A stretch of 64,000 nucleotides of DNA from Guptibacillus hwajinpoensis. GTDB taxonomy: Bacteria > Bacillota > Bacilli > Bacillales > Guptibacillaceae. Numbering within the stretch: the first letter of the stretch is position 1; each line of letters opens with the position of its first letter. Location of the stretch: positions 1 to 64,000 of the forward strand of contig NZ_JAIVAE010000003.1 in NCBI RefSeq assembly GCF_020171785.1, in the 5' to 3' direction. A model generated the notes under the pieces. That model was not told the DNA's origin and searched no databases. It worked only from the letters and a program-made list of their open reading frames with translations. The position numbers and the translations under genes were made by a program. Shown here one piece after another: positions 27,359 to 35,005 of this stretch.

Positions 27359-28710
27359 TCGTATACCGTTCGTGTAGATTGTTGCACATATCGTAGTCTC
27401 AAAAATAACGTAATGGCGGCAAAAAATAGTCCAGTACTAAGGCCAACCCAGTACCCATATGGACCAAACGCTGTGTATTTCGCAAGTATAAAACCTGAAG
27501 GAAGACCGATCACCCAATAAGAAATTAAGCTCATAACGAGTGTCACATTCACATCCTTATATCCTCGGAGTGCACCCTGAATTGGAGCAGCAACTGCATC
27601 TGAAAGCTGGAAAAAGATCGCATAGATTAAGAATACTTTAATCAAATCGAAAACGTCCTCATTACTTGTATACCAACTTGCAACTGCATCGTTGAATAGA
27701 AACAAACAAAGAGCTGAAAACAAAGCCATACCAACGGCAAAAGCAATTCCCATGTAACTGTAGTGCTTCGCATCTTGTAATCTTCTTGCGCCAACTTCAA
27801 ATCCGATGGCGATCGTTAAAGCCATTGAAATACTAAGTGGAATCATATATAGAAGAGAGGCGAAGTTAATAGCCGCCTGATGAGCAGCAATCGTTTCGGT
27901 TGAATACGTGCTCATTAATAGCGTAACGGCGGCGAAAATACTCACTTCAAAAAAGATGGAAAAACCAATAGGGACGCCAATTTTTAACTGTTCTTTCCAA
28001 ATTGAAAATGAGACTGGATAAAAACGTTTGAAGACACCGTATGCACTAAACGGTCTTACTTTTATCACGACCAGTAATGCAATTAGAAGAATAAACCAAT
28101 AAGTGATCGCTGATGCATAACCAGCACCAACACCACCTAATTTAGGGAATCCCCATTTTCCAAAAATAAGTACATAGTTGAAAAATACATTGATTGGAAG
28201 CGATGTGAGAGTAACAAGCATCGTTGTCCTTGTCTGTCCAAGTGCATCAAAGAAACTTCTAAGTACCGAGTAAATAAACAATGGAACAATCCCAAATGAA
28301 AGTCCGATTAAATACTCTTTTGCAATTTGAGCTACGTTGTCCTGAAGATCCATCGTATTTAATATTGGATCCAAAATAAAACTTCCAACTACTAAAATAC
28401 TAAGTGATAAAGCAATAGAAAGGTAAATGCCCTGCAGGACTGAAAAAGAAACACGATCTTCCTGTTTGGCGCCAATATAATGCGATACGATTGGCGTTAT
28501 GGCAAGTAAAATACCGCTTAAGCCCGTAAAGACAGGTACCCAAAGACTCGACCCAATCGCAACTCCGGCTAGATCATTCGCCCCAGCTCTTCCGCTCATG
28601 AGTGTGTCTACAAAGTTCATTGAATAAAGACCAACTTGCGTAATTAAAATCGGGTACAAAATCACAATTAATAGTTTGATTTTTTCCTTGAGGGAATTAG
28701 TTGGATACAT
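27355..28710 (-). CDS. MATE-family multidrug exporter (NorM-like)
   Basis: 451 aa with about 12 membrane segments in two six-helix halves. Typical MATE sequences are visible: LYSMNFVDTLMSGRAGANDLAGVAIGSS near TM1-TM2 and GVPIGFSIFFEVSIFAAVTLLMS at the start of the second half. These carriers export cationic drugs with Na+ or H+. No dedicated regulator is adjacent. It is divergent from the DCC gene and convergent with the ABC-F gene. Confidence 0.88.
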   Translation of the reverse strand: MYPTNSLKEKIKLLIVILYPILITQVGLYSMNFVDTLMSGRAGANDLAGVAIGSSLWVPVFTGLSGILLAITPIVSHYIGAKQEDRVSFSVLQGIYLSIALSLSILVVGSFILDPILNTMDLQDNVAQIAKEYLIGLSFGIVPLFIYSVLRSFFDALGQTRTTMLVTLTSLPINVFFNYVLIFGKWGFPKLGGVGAGYASAITYWFILLIALLVVIKVRPFSAYGVFKRFYPVSFSIWKEQLKIGVPIGFSIFFEVSIFAAVTLLMSTYSTETIAAHQAAINFASLLYMIPLSISMALTIAIGFEVGARRLQDAKHYSYMGIAFAVGMALFSALCLFLFNDAVASWYTSNEDVFDLIKVFLIYAIFFQLSDAVAAPIQGALRGYKDVNVTLVMSLISYWVIGLPSGFILAKYTAFGPYGYWVGLSTGLFFAAITLFLRLRYVQQSTRTVYE

Positions 28711-28835
28711 GGTGCAACATCCTTGCTATGTAAAATACTGAACACGGAAATTATAGCACATTCTGCCTCATCAATTAGAAAGTTATGCTACACTAAATAT
28801 GTGAAATAGTGAACATACAAACGAGGTGTTAATAC

Positions 28836-29246
28836 ATGAAAAGTCGAGTAGACGTGGATACAAATATTATACTTTTTGATGGGGTTTGCAATTTATGCAA
28901 TGGATTAGTGAAGTTTATGTTTAAATACGATAAGAAAGCCGTTTTCTCTTTTGCATCGCTTCAATCAGAAACGGCAGAGATTGTTCTTAAGAAAGCTGGT
29001 CTTACAGAAGTTCCAGATAGTGTGATTGTGATCAAAGAAGGGAAGGCGCTAGTTAAATCAGAAGCGGCTCTTTGGATCATTCATCAACTTGGCGGATGTT
29101 TTAAGCTATTGCTAGTATTTCGCTTCTTCCCACGTTCCATTCGAGATCGGCTCTATGACGAAATAGCCAAACGTCGTTATAAATGGTTCGGAAAAAAAGA
29201 AAGCTGTATGATCCCAACAAAGGAACAAAGAAAGCGATTTTTGTAA
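28836..29246 (+). CDS. DCC-family thiol-disulfide oxidoreductase-like protein (YuxK type)
   Basis: 136 aa, ATG after GAGGTG. The N-terminal FDGVCNLCN block is the DCC (DxxCxxC) signature, followed by FASLQSE, then VIVIKEG and a C-terminal RYKWFG motif; all are typical of the family. There is a predicted thioredoxin-like fold and no signal peptide. The exact redox substrate is unknown. Stands alone. Confidence 0.85.
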   Translation: MKSRVDVDTNIILFDGVCNLCNGLVKFMFKYDKKAVFSFASLQSETAEIVLKKAGLTEVPDSVIVIKEGKALVKSEAALWIIHQLGGCFKLLLVFRFFPRSIRDRLYDEIAKRRYKWFGKKESCMIPTKEQRKRFL

Positions 29247-29404
29247 AAAGAAAAACGTTGAAATTGCTTACCTATCAATTTCGTTGTTATATAATGGAAA
29301 ACAATGAAGGGAAGAAGGATATACGAATTCTTCTACCAAGAAAGGCATTGATCACTCATATTTCTTACCTATCGCAATCATGCATCACTTGAGAGGGGGA
29401 TTTC

Positions 29405-30316
29405 ATGGAGCACGTCATTATCGTAGAGGGTGTAACTAAAAAATATGGTTCTGTGTTTGCAGTGAAGAATTTATCTTTCACCGTAAAAAAAGGTGAAATC
29501 TTCGGTATTATTGGTCCTAATGGTGCAGGGAAAACAACGACGCTTGAAATGCTTGAAGGAATATTAAAACCTAACAGCGGTACGATTGATGTGTTAGGCT
29601 ATGTTCCTACGAAACAATTACGCGAATTGAATAAGCGCATTGGCGTACAATTTCAATCCACTTCGATTCAAAAGAAAATGAAAGTAAAGGAAGCACTTCA
29701 ATTATTTGCATCATTTTATGATGGGCCGAGTCAAAAGGATCATTTGATCGAATTACTCGGACTGCACGAGAAGTTAAACGTACATTTTGAAGATCTTTCA
29801 GGAGGTTGGAAGCAACGTGTCACCCTAGCACTCGCTACGATTCATCAGCCTGAAATCTTATTTCTTGATGAGCCAAGTATGGGACTGGATCCTCATGCAC
29901 GTAGGGAAATGTGGTCATTGATTGAACGATTAAGAAAACAGGGATGTACAATTGTGATTACTACCCATTACATGGAGGAAGCAGAAAAATTATGCGACCG
30001 TGTGGCTATGATTTACAATGGGGAATTAAAAGCGCTTGATACGCCACAGCAGTTATTAAGTGGGAGCATTTCAAAAAATATCACTTTCGAAAGTCATCAG
30101 TTAAAACTTGAGGATATAGAACCAATACCCGGTGTGCTAAGAGTTGAAGAAAATGATGGGCTATTTCACGTGTTTTGTAAAAATCAGCAAGAAACAGCTT
30201 ATCAAATTTTTCGCATCTGTCATGAGCAAGAAATTTCTCTTTCGAACTTCTATTTCGAGAAAGGTACTTTAGACGACTTATTTGTACACTATCTCGAAGA
30301 GGAGGTCGTCCAATGA
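29405..30316 (+). CDS. ABC-2 type transporter, ATP-binding subunit
   Basis: 303 aa, preceded by GAGAGGGGG. Walker A is GPNGAGKTTT, the signature is LSGGWKQRV (Trp in place of Gln), Walker B is ILFLDEPSMGLDP, and the switch His is in VITTHYMEEAE. A C-terminal extension of about 75 residues (DrrA-type) follows. It powers the permease whose gene overlaps its stop codon by 4 bases. Substrate unknown; related systems export drugs or lipids. Confidence 0.9.
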   Translation: MEHVIIVEGVTKKYGSVFAVKNLSFTVKKGEIFGIIGPNGAGKTTTLEMLEGILKPNSGTIDVLGYVPTKQLRELNKRIGVQFQSTSIQKKMKVKEALQLFASFYDGPSQKDHLIELLGLHEKLNVHFEDLSGGWKQRVTLALATIHQPEILFLDEPSMGLDPHARREMWSLIERLRKQGCTIVITTHYMEEAEKLCDRVAMIYNGELKALDTPQQLLSGSISKNITFESHQLKLEDIEPIPGVLRVEENDGLFHVFCKNQQETAYQIFRICHEQEISLSNFYFEKGTLDDLFVHYLEEEVVQ

Positions 30317-31053
30317 ACGCTGTCGTGCAGTTAGCAATTCTAGAAACGAAAATGTTCTTTCGAGATCGTTTAAGTGTGTTTTGGACATTTCTTTTTCCTG
30401 TTGTCATGATCTGGCTTTTTGGTTCCATGTTCGTTGGAAATGAAATGAATGGCCTTACTTTTGCTGAGCAGTTTGTTCCTTCTTGGATTGGAGTAAATAT
30501 TGTAACAACTTCTTTTTTTACTTTAGGTACGGTTCTTGCTGGCTACCGTGAAACAGGCGTTTTGCGAAGGTATCAATCAACCCCTCTTCAACCATGGAAA
30601 ATTCTCGCAGCGCATACTGTACAGGGAACTGTTATTTTCTTTTTTTCTGCCGTGTTACTAATGGTTTTTGGGATGTGGATGTATGGCCTTTCATTACCCG
30701 AATACATCGGAAGCACACTATTGGCTTTAGTTATTAGTATTCTAGCTTTCTTTCCATTTGCTCTATTCTTAACCTCACTAGCTAAAAACACCCAGGCAGC
30801 TGCAGCTATCAGTTCCCTCTTTTTAAACGTCATGCTTTTTTTATCAGGGGCCACCTTTCCAATTGCATTTATGCCAGAGGCACTTCAGTTCGTTGCGAAA
30901 CTACTTCCGCTTTATTATGTCATTAATTTGCTTCGTGGAACGTGGAACGAAGCTTCCATTTCCTCTTATGGAGTCGAAGTAGGAATTTTTTTAGGAATTT
31001 CAGTAGTCTCAATCCTACTGGCCTCTCGTTTTTTTAGATGGAGCGGAAAGTAG
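30313..31053 (+). CDS. ABC-2 type transporter, permease subunit
   Basis: 246 aa; starts ATGA overlapping the ATPase stop, so translationally coupled. It has six predicted membrane helices with the ABC2_membrane pattern: an N-terminal amphipathic stretch, YRETGVLRRYQSTPL between TM2 and TM3, and the FLSGATFPIAFMPEALQ loop before the last helices. It forms the export channel as a dimer with the ATPase. Confidence 0.9.
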   Translation: MNAVVQLAILETKMFFRDRLSVFWTFLFPVVMIWLFGSMFVGNEMNGLTFAEQFVPSWIGVNIVTTSFFTLGTVLAGYRETGVLRRYQSTPLQPWKILAAHTVQGTVIFFFSAVLLMVFGMWMYGLSLPEYIGSTLLALVISILAFFPFALFLTSLAKNTQAAAAISSLFLNVMLFLSGATFPIAFMPEALQFVAKLLPLYYVINLLRGTWNEASISSYGVEVGIFLGISVVSILLASRFFRWSGK

Positions 31054-31117
31054 CAGTAGACGAAAAAGGTAAGGGTTGTAAAAATTTAATTTTACTCATT
31101 TCAACCACCTTTAATTT

Positions 31118-31144
31118 GGTGATTCGGTTTAAAATACGAACGTT
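31118..31144. promoter_or_regulatory. PurBox-like pair upstream of the guanine riboswitch
   Basis: AAATACGAACGTT (31132-31144) matches the B. subtilis PurBox AWWWCCGAACWWT at 11 of 13 positions. A weaker inverted copy (ATTCGG at 31122-31127) lies just upstream. The pair sits 35-60 bp ahead of the -35, as at PurR-controlled promoters. Confidence 0.4.
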
Positions 31145-31178
31145 TTATTTCTTTTATTCGAAAATATTCATGTTTTAC

Positions 31179-31207
31179 TTGAACCTCAGTTATGGGTTTG
31201 CTATGGT
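31179..31207 (+). promoter_or_regulatory. promoter of the guanine riboswitch transcript
   Basis: TTGAAC (31179-31184), 17-bp spacer, TATGGT (31202-31207). The expected start is about 20 nt before the aptamer. Confidence 0.55.
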
Positions 31208-31233
31208 AGTTAAGTACTAACTAAATCAATTTT

Positions 31234-31303
31234 ACTCGTATATTCTCAGAAATATGGTCTGAGCGTTTCTACCCGGTTCCCGTTAAAGTACTGGACTACG
31301 AGT
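31234..31303 (+). promoter_or_regulatory. purine riboswitch aptamer, guanine type
   Basis: P1 pairs ACTCGTA (31234-31240) with TACGAGT (31297-31303). P2 is CTCAGA/TCTGAG with the conserved AATATGG loop, J2/3 is GTTTCTACC, and P3 follows with the CCCGTTAA loop. The ligand-pairing position in the 3' junction (GGACTACG) is C, as in guanine sensors, not U as in adenine sensors. It would turn gene expression down when guanine or hypoxanthine is abundant. Confidence 0.93.
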
Positions 31304-31319
31304 TGAAGTATGCTGATAA

Positions 31320-31366
31320 CTGTCTTTGTTTTTATAATGTAAAATAAGATGACAGCTATTTTTTAT
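31320..31366 (+). terminator. probable expression-platform terminator of the riboswitch
   Basis: CTGTC (31320-31324) pairs with GACAG (31351-31355), extended by AT-rich pairing inside, followed by a T6 run. It lies 17 nt after P1, where a ligand-dependent terminator is expected. Confidence 0.5.
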
Positions 31367-31381
31367 ACTTGAACTTTTGTG

Positions 31382-31422
31382 GTCTGGAGGGTAGAACATT
31401 ACACCATCCAGACTTTTTTTTT
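31382..31422 (+). terminator. second, strong intrinsic terminator before the lipoprotein gene
   Basis: An 11-bp stem with one mismatch (GTCTGGAGGGT with ACCATCCAGAC) followed by nine T. It is stronger than the first hairpin. Either this is the regulated terminator or the two act in tandem. Confidence 0.7.
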
Positions 31423-31501
31423 CACGAATACGAGAATGATATTCTAGAAGGGAGCAGCAAAAGAAAGGTTAGTCAGACAGGTTATCGTGTTTATTTAAAA
31501 A

Positions 31502-31514
31502 ATATCCGAACATA
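31502..31514. promoter_or_regulatory. PurBox-like site just upstream of the lipoprotein gene
   Basis: ATATCCGAACATA agrees with AWWWCCGAACWWT at 12 of 13 positions. It lies immediately before the ribosome site AGGGAGAG. Confidence 0.35.
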
Positions 31515-31535
31515 CATACTAGGGAGAGAGCAACC

Positions 31536-32408
31536 ATGAGGAAACCAGTGATTAAAAAATACGTAGCAACAACGATGCTAACTTTACTTTTGCTAGTTGT
31601 TTTGTCAGCATGTAACTCTGAATCAGAATCTTCTGCAGAGCAAGAGACAACGGAGCGGCCCATCCTTGTTCAGGGGCCAATGCCAATTGAAGCAGAAGAA
31701 TTTGCAGAAAGATTAGAGAATGTGACGGAAGAAACTTCAGGATCATTTCTTTTTTATAAAGGAACGGTAGATGATTATCCAGTGATCGTTGCAAAGACAG
31801 GAAAAGGTATGGAAAATACAGCTGCTTCAACAGCCGTAGCCATCGAGAAGTACAATCCACTTGCGATTATCAACCAGGGTACTTCGGGTGGTCATGACCC
31901 CGAATTAGATGTATTTGATATCGTTCTAGGCAAAAGAACGACGAACACCGGGTCTCTAAAAACGGTTAATTTGAATGAGGATGAAGGTATAAAGCCAACG
32001 GAATGGAAGCCAATGGATTTAATGGCTTCTGAGGGTAGCGCAGGAGAAGATCCTGATGCAGAAAATATACGCTACTTTGAAGGAGACCCAGACTTACTTG
32101 CTGCAGCAAACGCTGTAAAAGATGACTATCAAAAAGGAAAAGTTGTGGAAGGAACGATTGGTTCTGCCGACGTGTGGAATAATGAAATTGATCGTATTAA
32201 TTGGTTTCATGAGAAGTATGGTACTTCCGTAGAAGAAATGGAAGGCGCAGCAGGAGCTCAAATCGCTCAAGCCTACGATGTTCCTTTCCTTGGGATTCGT
32301 ATTCTTTCAAATAATAAAGTAAACGGAGGAGAATATAACCCAAATACCGCTGAAGCAAATCAAGAATATGTTTACAAAGTTGTCCAACAATATATAAAGA
32401 ATCAATAA
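31536..32408 (+). CDS. lipoprotein with nucleoside phosphorylase/MTAN-type domain
   Basis: 290 aa. The N-terminus is a lipoprotein signal (KK, hydrophobic core, lipobox LSAC with Cys26), so the enzyme is anchored outside the membrane. The rest is the PNP/UDP phosphorylase fold: VAKTGKGMENTAAST, INQGTSGGHDPELDVFD, and the ribose-binding VEEMEGAAGAQIAQAY. At the base-contacting position, where MTA/SAH nucleosidases have Asp (RxISD), this protein has Asn (RILSNN). In trimeric purine nucleoside phosphorylases Asn gives 6-oxopurine preference. With the guanine riboswitch, I infer cleavage of extracellular guanosine/inosine-type nucleosides for base salvage. Confidence 0.85.
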   Translation: MRKPVIKKYVATTMLTLLLLVVLSACNSESESSAEQETTERPILVQGPMPIEAEEFAERLENVTEETSGSFLFYKGTVDDYPVIVAKTGKGMENTAASTAVAIEKYNPLAIINQGTSGGHDPELDVFDIVLGKRTTNTGSLKTVNLNEDEGIKPTEWKPMDLMASEGSAGEDPDAENIRYFEGDPDLLAAANAVKDDYQKGKVVEGTIGSADVWNNEIDRINWFHEKYGTSVEEMEGAAGAQIAQAYDVPFLGIRILSNNKVNGGEYNPNTAEANQEYVYKVVQQYIKNQ

Positions 32409-32440
32409 AATAACTAGAATCCGGCCGTGTTTTAACAAGA

Positions 32441-32497
32441 AACAGCTTAAGTCATAAGTGCAAGGTAAGACGCACTTTTCTTAAGCTGTTTTTTTAT
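32441..32497 (+). terminator. intrinsic terminator
   Basis: A perfect 12-bp outer stem (32441-32452 with 32481-32492 region) with a smaller inner hairpin, then a T7 run. It ends the lipoprotein gene. Confidence 0.8.
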
Positions 32498-32543
32498 TTT
32501 CTCTTCTATCCAACTTTCCTACTTGCGACAATATGCTAGTTTT

Positions 32544-32576
32544 TTGTGGATTTCATTTTACACTTTGTATAGTGTA
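32544..32576 (+). promoter_or_regulatory. candidate promoter and operator of the pyrimidine catabolic genes
   Basis: TTGTGG (32544-32549), 18-bp spacer, TATAGT (32568-32573). A perfect dyad TACACT-N6-AGTGTA (32559-32576) covers the -10. The half-site TACACTTT recurs in direct orientation at 32595-32602. The likely binder is the locus PucR regulator, but this is inference. Confidence 0.5.
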
Positions 32577-32649
32577 TCAAAGAAATGAATCTTCTACACT
32601 TTCATTAGAAAGAAAATTCAGTTAATTACTTGAATGGGAGGGTATACAT

Positions 32650-33540
32650 ATGTCAGATTCAGTAAAAATCGGGTTAATTCAGGCGAAAAATGAGGTGGAT
32701 GGCAATGAACCGGTTGAGTTGCATAAGCAAAAAGCGATTGAAAAACATATTCAGCTTGTAAGAGAAGCAAGTGAAAAGGGAGCTCAAATTGTTTGTTTAC
32801 AAGAGATTTTCTATGGACCGTATTTCTGTGCAGAGCAGAATACGAAGTGGTACGACGCTGCAGAGGAAATTCCTGAGGGACCGACGACAGTAAGATTTCA
32901 AGCACTTGCTCGTGAACTTGGAATCGTGATCGTATTACCTATATATGAACGTGAAGGTATCTCTACTTATTACAACACAGCAGCTGTCCTTGATGCGGAC
33001 GGTTCCTATCTAGGAAAATACCGAAAACAACATATTCCTCACGTTGCGGTTGGAGAGAACGGACACGGCTTCTGGGAAAAGTATTATTTTAAACCAGGTA
33101 ACCTCGGATATCCGGTGTTTAATACGGCTTTCGGTAAAATTGGCGTATACATTTGTTATGATCGTCACTTTCCTGAAGGAGCGCGCTTACTTGGGTTAAA
33201 CGGAGCAGAGATTGTTTTTAACCCTTCAGCTACAGTAGCTGGACTTTCTGAATATTTATGGAAGCTTGAGCAGCCAGCCCATGCGGTTGCGAACGGCTAC
33301 TATTTAGGAGCGATTAATCGCGTTGGGACGGAAGCGCCATGGAATATGGGGGAATTTTATGGTCAATCGTATTTGGTAGACCCACGTGGCAACTTTGTTG
33401 CGATGGGCTCGCGTGATGAAGATGAAGTTATTATCGGTGAAGTGAATAAAAAGATGATTCGAGAAGTTCGAGATACATGGCAATTTTATCGTGATCGCCG
33501 TCCAGAAACTTACGGAGAAATGACGTCATTATTACCTTAG
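32650..33540 (+). CDS. pydC: beta-ureidopropionase (N-carbamoyl-beta-alanine amidohydrolase)
   Basis: 296 aa nitrilase-superfamily enzyme. The Glu-Lys-Cys triad is visible: Glu in CLQEIFYGPYF, Lys in KYRKQHIPH, Cys in VYICYDRHFPEG. Closest in character to beta-ureidopropionases and N-carbamoylputrescine/N-carbamoyl amino-acid amidases. It hydrolyses N-carbamoyl-beta-alanine to beta-alanine, CO2 and ammonia, the third step of reductive uracil breakdown. The neighbours preT, preA and hydA fix the role. A terminator-like hairpin lies between it and preT. Confidence 0.88.
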   Translation: MSDSVKIGLIQAKNEVDGNEPVELHKQKAIEKHIQLVREASEKGAQIVCLQEIFYGPYFCAEQNTKWYDAAEEIPEGPTTVRFQALARELGIVIVLPIYEREGISTYYNTAAVLDADGSYLGKYRKQHIPHVAVGENGHGFWEKYYFKPGNLGYPVFNTAFGKIGVYICYDRHFPEGARLLGLNGAEIVFNPSATVAGLSEYLWKLEQPAHAVANGYYLGAINRVGTEAPWNMGEFYGQSYLVDPRGNFVAMGSRDEDEVIIGEVNKKMIREVRDTWQFYRDRRPETYGEMTSLLP

Positions 33541-33542
33541 CG

Positions 33543-33574
33543 AGCAGGTGTGGCTTGGCCACCTGCTTTTTCGT
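33543..33574 (+). terminator. terminator or attenuator between pydC and preT
   Basis: A stem of about 10 bp with one bulged base (AGCAGGTG-T-GGC with GGCCACCTGCT) followed by five T. A second, weaker dyad (AGCTCT/AGAGCT, 33579-33598) follows. Partial readthrough would lower the downstream genes relative to pydC. Confidence 0.65.
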
Positions 33575-33623
33575 TTAAAGCTCTTGCAGAACAGAGCTCA
33601 TTTTATTTATAGGGGGGACTCAT

Positions 33624-34985
33624 ATGAGTACTAGCGAACCAATGATTCAACGAGAGCTTCAGAAACGATTTACCGAAGTCACACCACCGCTCACGAACCA
33701 GGAAGCGTTTCAAGAATCGCAAAGGTGTCTTTATTGTTACGATGCTCCGTGCATCCAGGCGTGTCCAACCGGCATTGATATCCCTACCTTTATTAAGAAA
33801 ATCGCGTCAGGTAATATGAAAGGTTCCGCTAAAACAATCATGACAGCCAATCCAGTAGGGGCAAGCTGTGCAAGAGTTTGTCCAACTGAAGAACTATGTG
33901 AAGGTGCTTGCGTACTTAATCATTCGACGAAACCGATTTTAATCGGAAACCTTCAAAGGTACGCCACTGATTGGGCAATAAAAAATGATCAGGTCCTATT
34001 TAAAGAAGGTCAACCAAACGGTAAGAGCGTCGCCATTGTGGGGGGAGGTCCAGCGGGATTATCTGCCGCTCGTGAGCTTGCTCTGCTTGGGTATAGCGTG
34101 ACGGTTTATGAAGCTGAAAAGCAAGCAGGGGGGCTCGATACGTATGGGATCGTCTCATTTCGCTTACCGAAGGCCATATCTTTATGGGAAGTTGAGCAAA
34201 TCGAAAACTTGGGCGTTACGATTAAAACGGGTGTAAAGGTTGGCGTAGATATTCCATTTCATGAGCTTCTTGCAACGAATGATCGCGTGATTTTAGCAAT
34301 TGGAATGGCAAACGTCCCTGATCTTCAAATTGCAGGTGAAAATGCGGAGGGCGTTTATGATGCGATTGAACTTGTAAAAATGACAAAAGACGCACCATTT
34401 CCAACTCACTTAAAAGATAAGAAAGTGGTAGTGATTGGCGCAGGTAATACTGCAATCGATGGTGCTACTTGCTCTGTTCGGCTTGGAGCAGAAAACGTGA
34501 AAATTCTTTATCGTCGATCCGAACAAGAAATGACTGCCTATGATTCTGAATACGAATTCGCCAAACAAGATGGCGTTGAGTTTCGCTGGTTAACGCAACC
34601 AGTCGAAATTGTCACAAATAAGTCAGGACAAGTTACAGGGATGAAATGCGTGAAAATGAAGCTTTCAGAACCGGCTGAGGACGGGAGAAGGAGAACTGAA
34701 CCTATCCCAAACTCTGAATTTTTGATTGAATGCGATGCAGTCGTCAAGGCGATTGGGCAAAAGCGTCATCTTTCTTTTATTGAAGAACTTGGTATTGCGC
34801 ATAACGACGGCGTTATTTTAATTAACCCAGATACGATGGAAACATCCAATCCAAAAATCTATGCATGTGGCGATGTGATCTTTGGAAAAGGTCAGGGAGA
34901 AGCCATGGTTGTTTCCGCGGCCCAACAGGGGAAAACCGCTGCTTATCATATGCATGAAAGTTTAAAAGAAACGTACTCAGCGTAA
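33624..34985 (+). CDS. preT: NAD-dependent dihydropyrimidine dehydrogenase, PreT subunit
   Basis: 453 aa, ATG after AGGGGGG. The N-terminal Fe-S domain has CLYCYDAPCIQACPTGID and a second set (CARVCPTEELCEGAC). The FAD site is GGGPAGLSAAREL and the NAD(P)H site is GAGNTAIDGATCSV. Homologous to the small subunit of glutamate synthase (gltB in this window), as known for PreT. It feeds electrons from NADH to PreA for reduction of uracil and thymine. The stop overlaps the upstream reach of preA. Confidence 0.92.
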   Translation: MSTSEPMIQRELQKRFTEVTPPLTNQEAFQESQRCLYCYDAPCIQACPTGIDIPTFIKKIASGNMKGSAKTIMTANPVGASCARVCPTEELCEGACVLNHSTKPILIGNLQRYATDWAIKNDQVLFKEGQPNGKSVAIVGGGPAGLSAARELALLGYSVTVYEAEKQAGGLDTYGIVSFRLPKAISLWEVEQIENLGVTIKTGVKVGVDIPFHELLATNDRVILAIGMANVPDLQIAGENAEGVYDAIELVKMTKDAPFPTHLKDKKVVVIGAGNTAIDGATCSVRLGAENVKILYRRSEQEMTAYDSEYEFAKQDGVEFRWLTQPVEIVTNKSGQVTGMKCVKMKLSEPAEDGRRRTEPIPNSEFLIECDAVVKAIGQKRHLSFIEELGIAHNDGVILINPDTMETSNPKIYACGDVIFGKGQGEAMVVSAAQQGKTAAYHMHESLKETYSA

Positions 34986-35005
34986 TGGGAGAAAGGGGAA
35001 TAATG

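Noticed and set aside
29183-29392. 69-codon frame between the DCC gene and the ABC transporter
   Set aside because: Overlaps the end of the DCC gene, poor composition, no ribosome site; the interval holds promoter-like AT-rich sequence.
31038-31220. 60-codon frame after the ABC permease
   Set aside because: It overlaps the promoter of the guanine riboswitch, is low-complexity and has no ribosome site.
31469-31663. 64-codon minus-strand frame with a hydrophobic segment
   Set aside because: It is the shadow of the lipoprotein signal peptide on the other strand.
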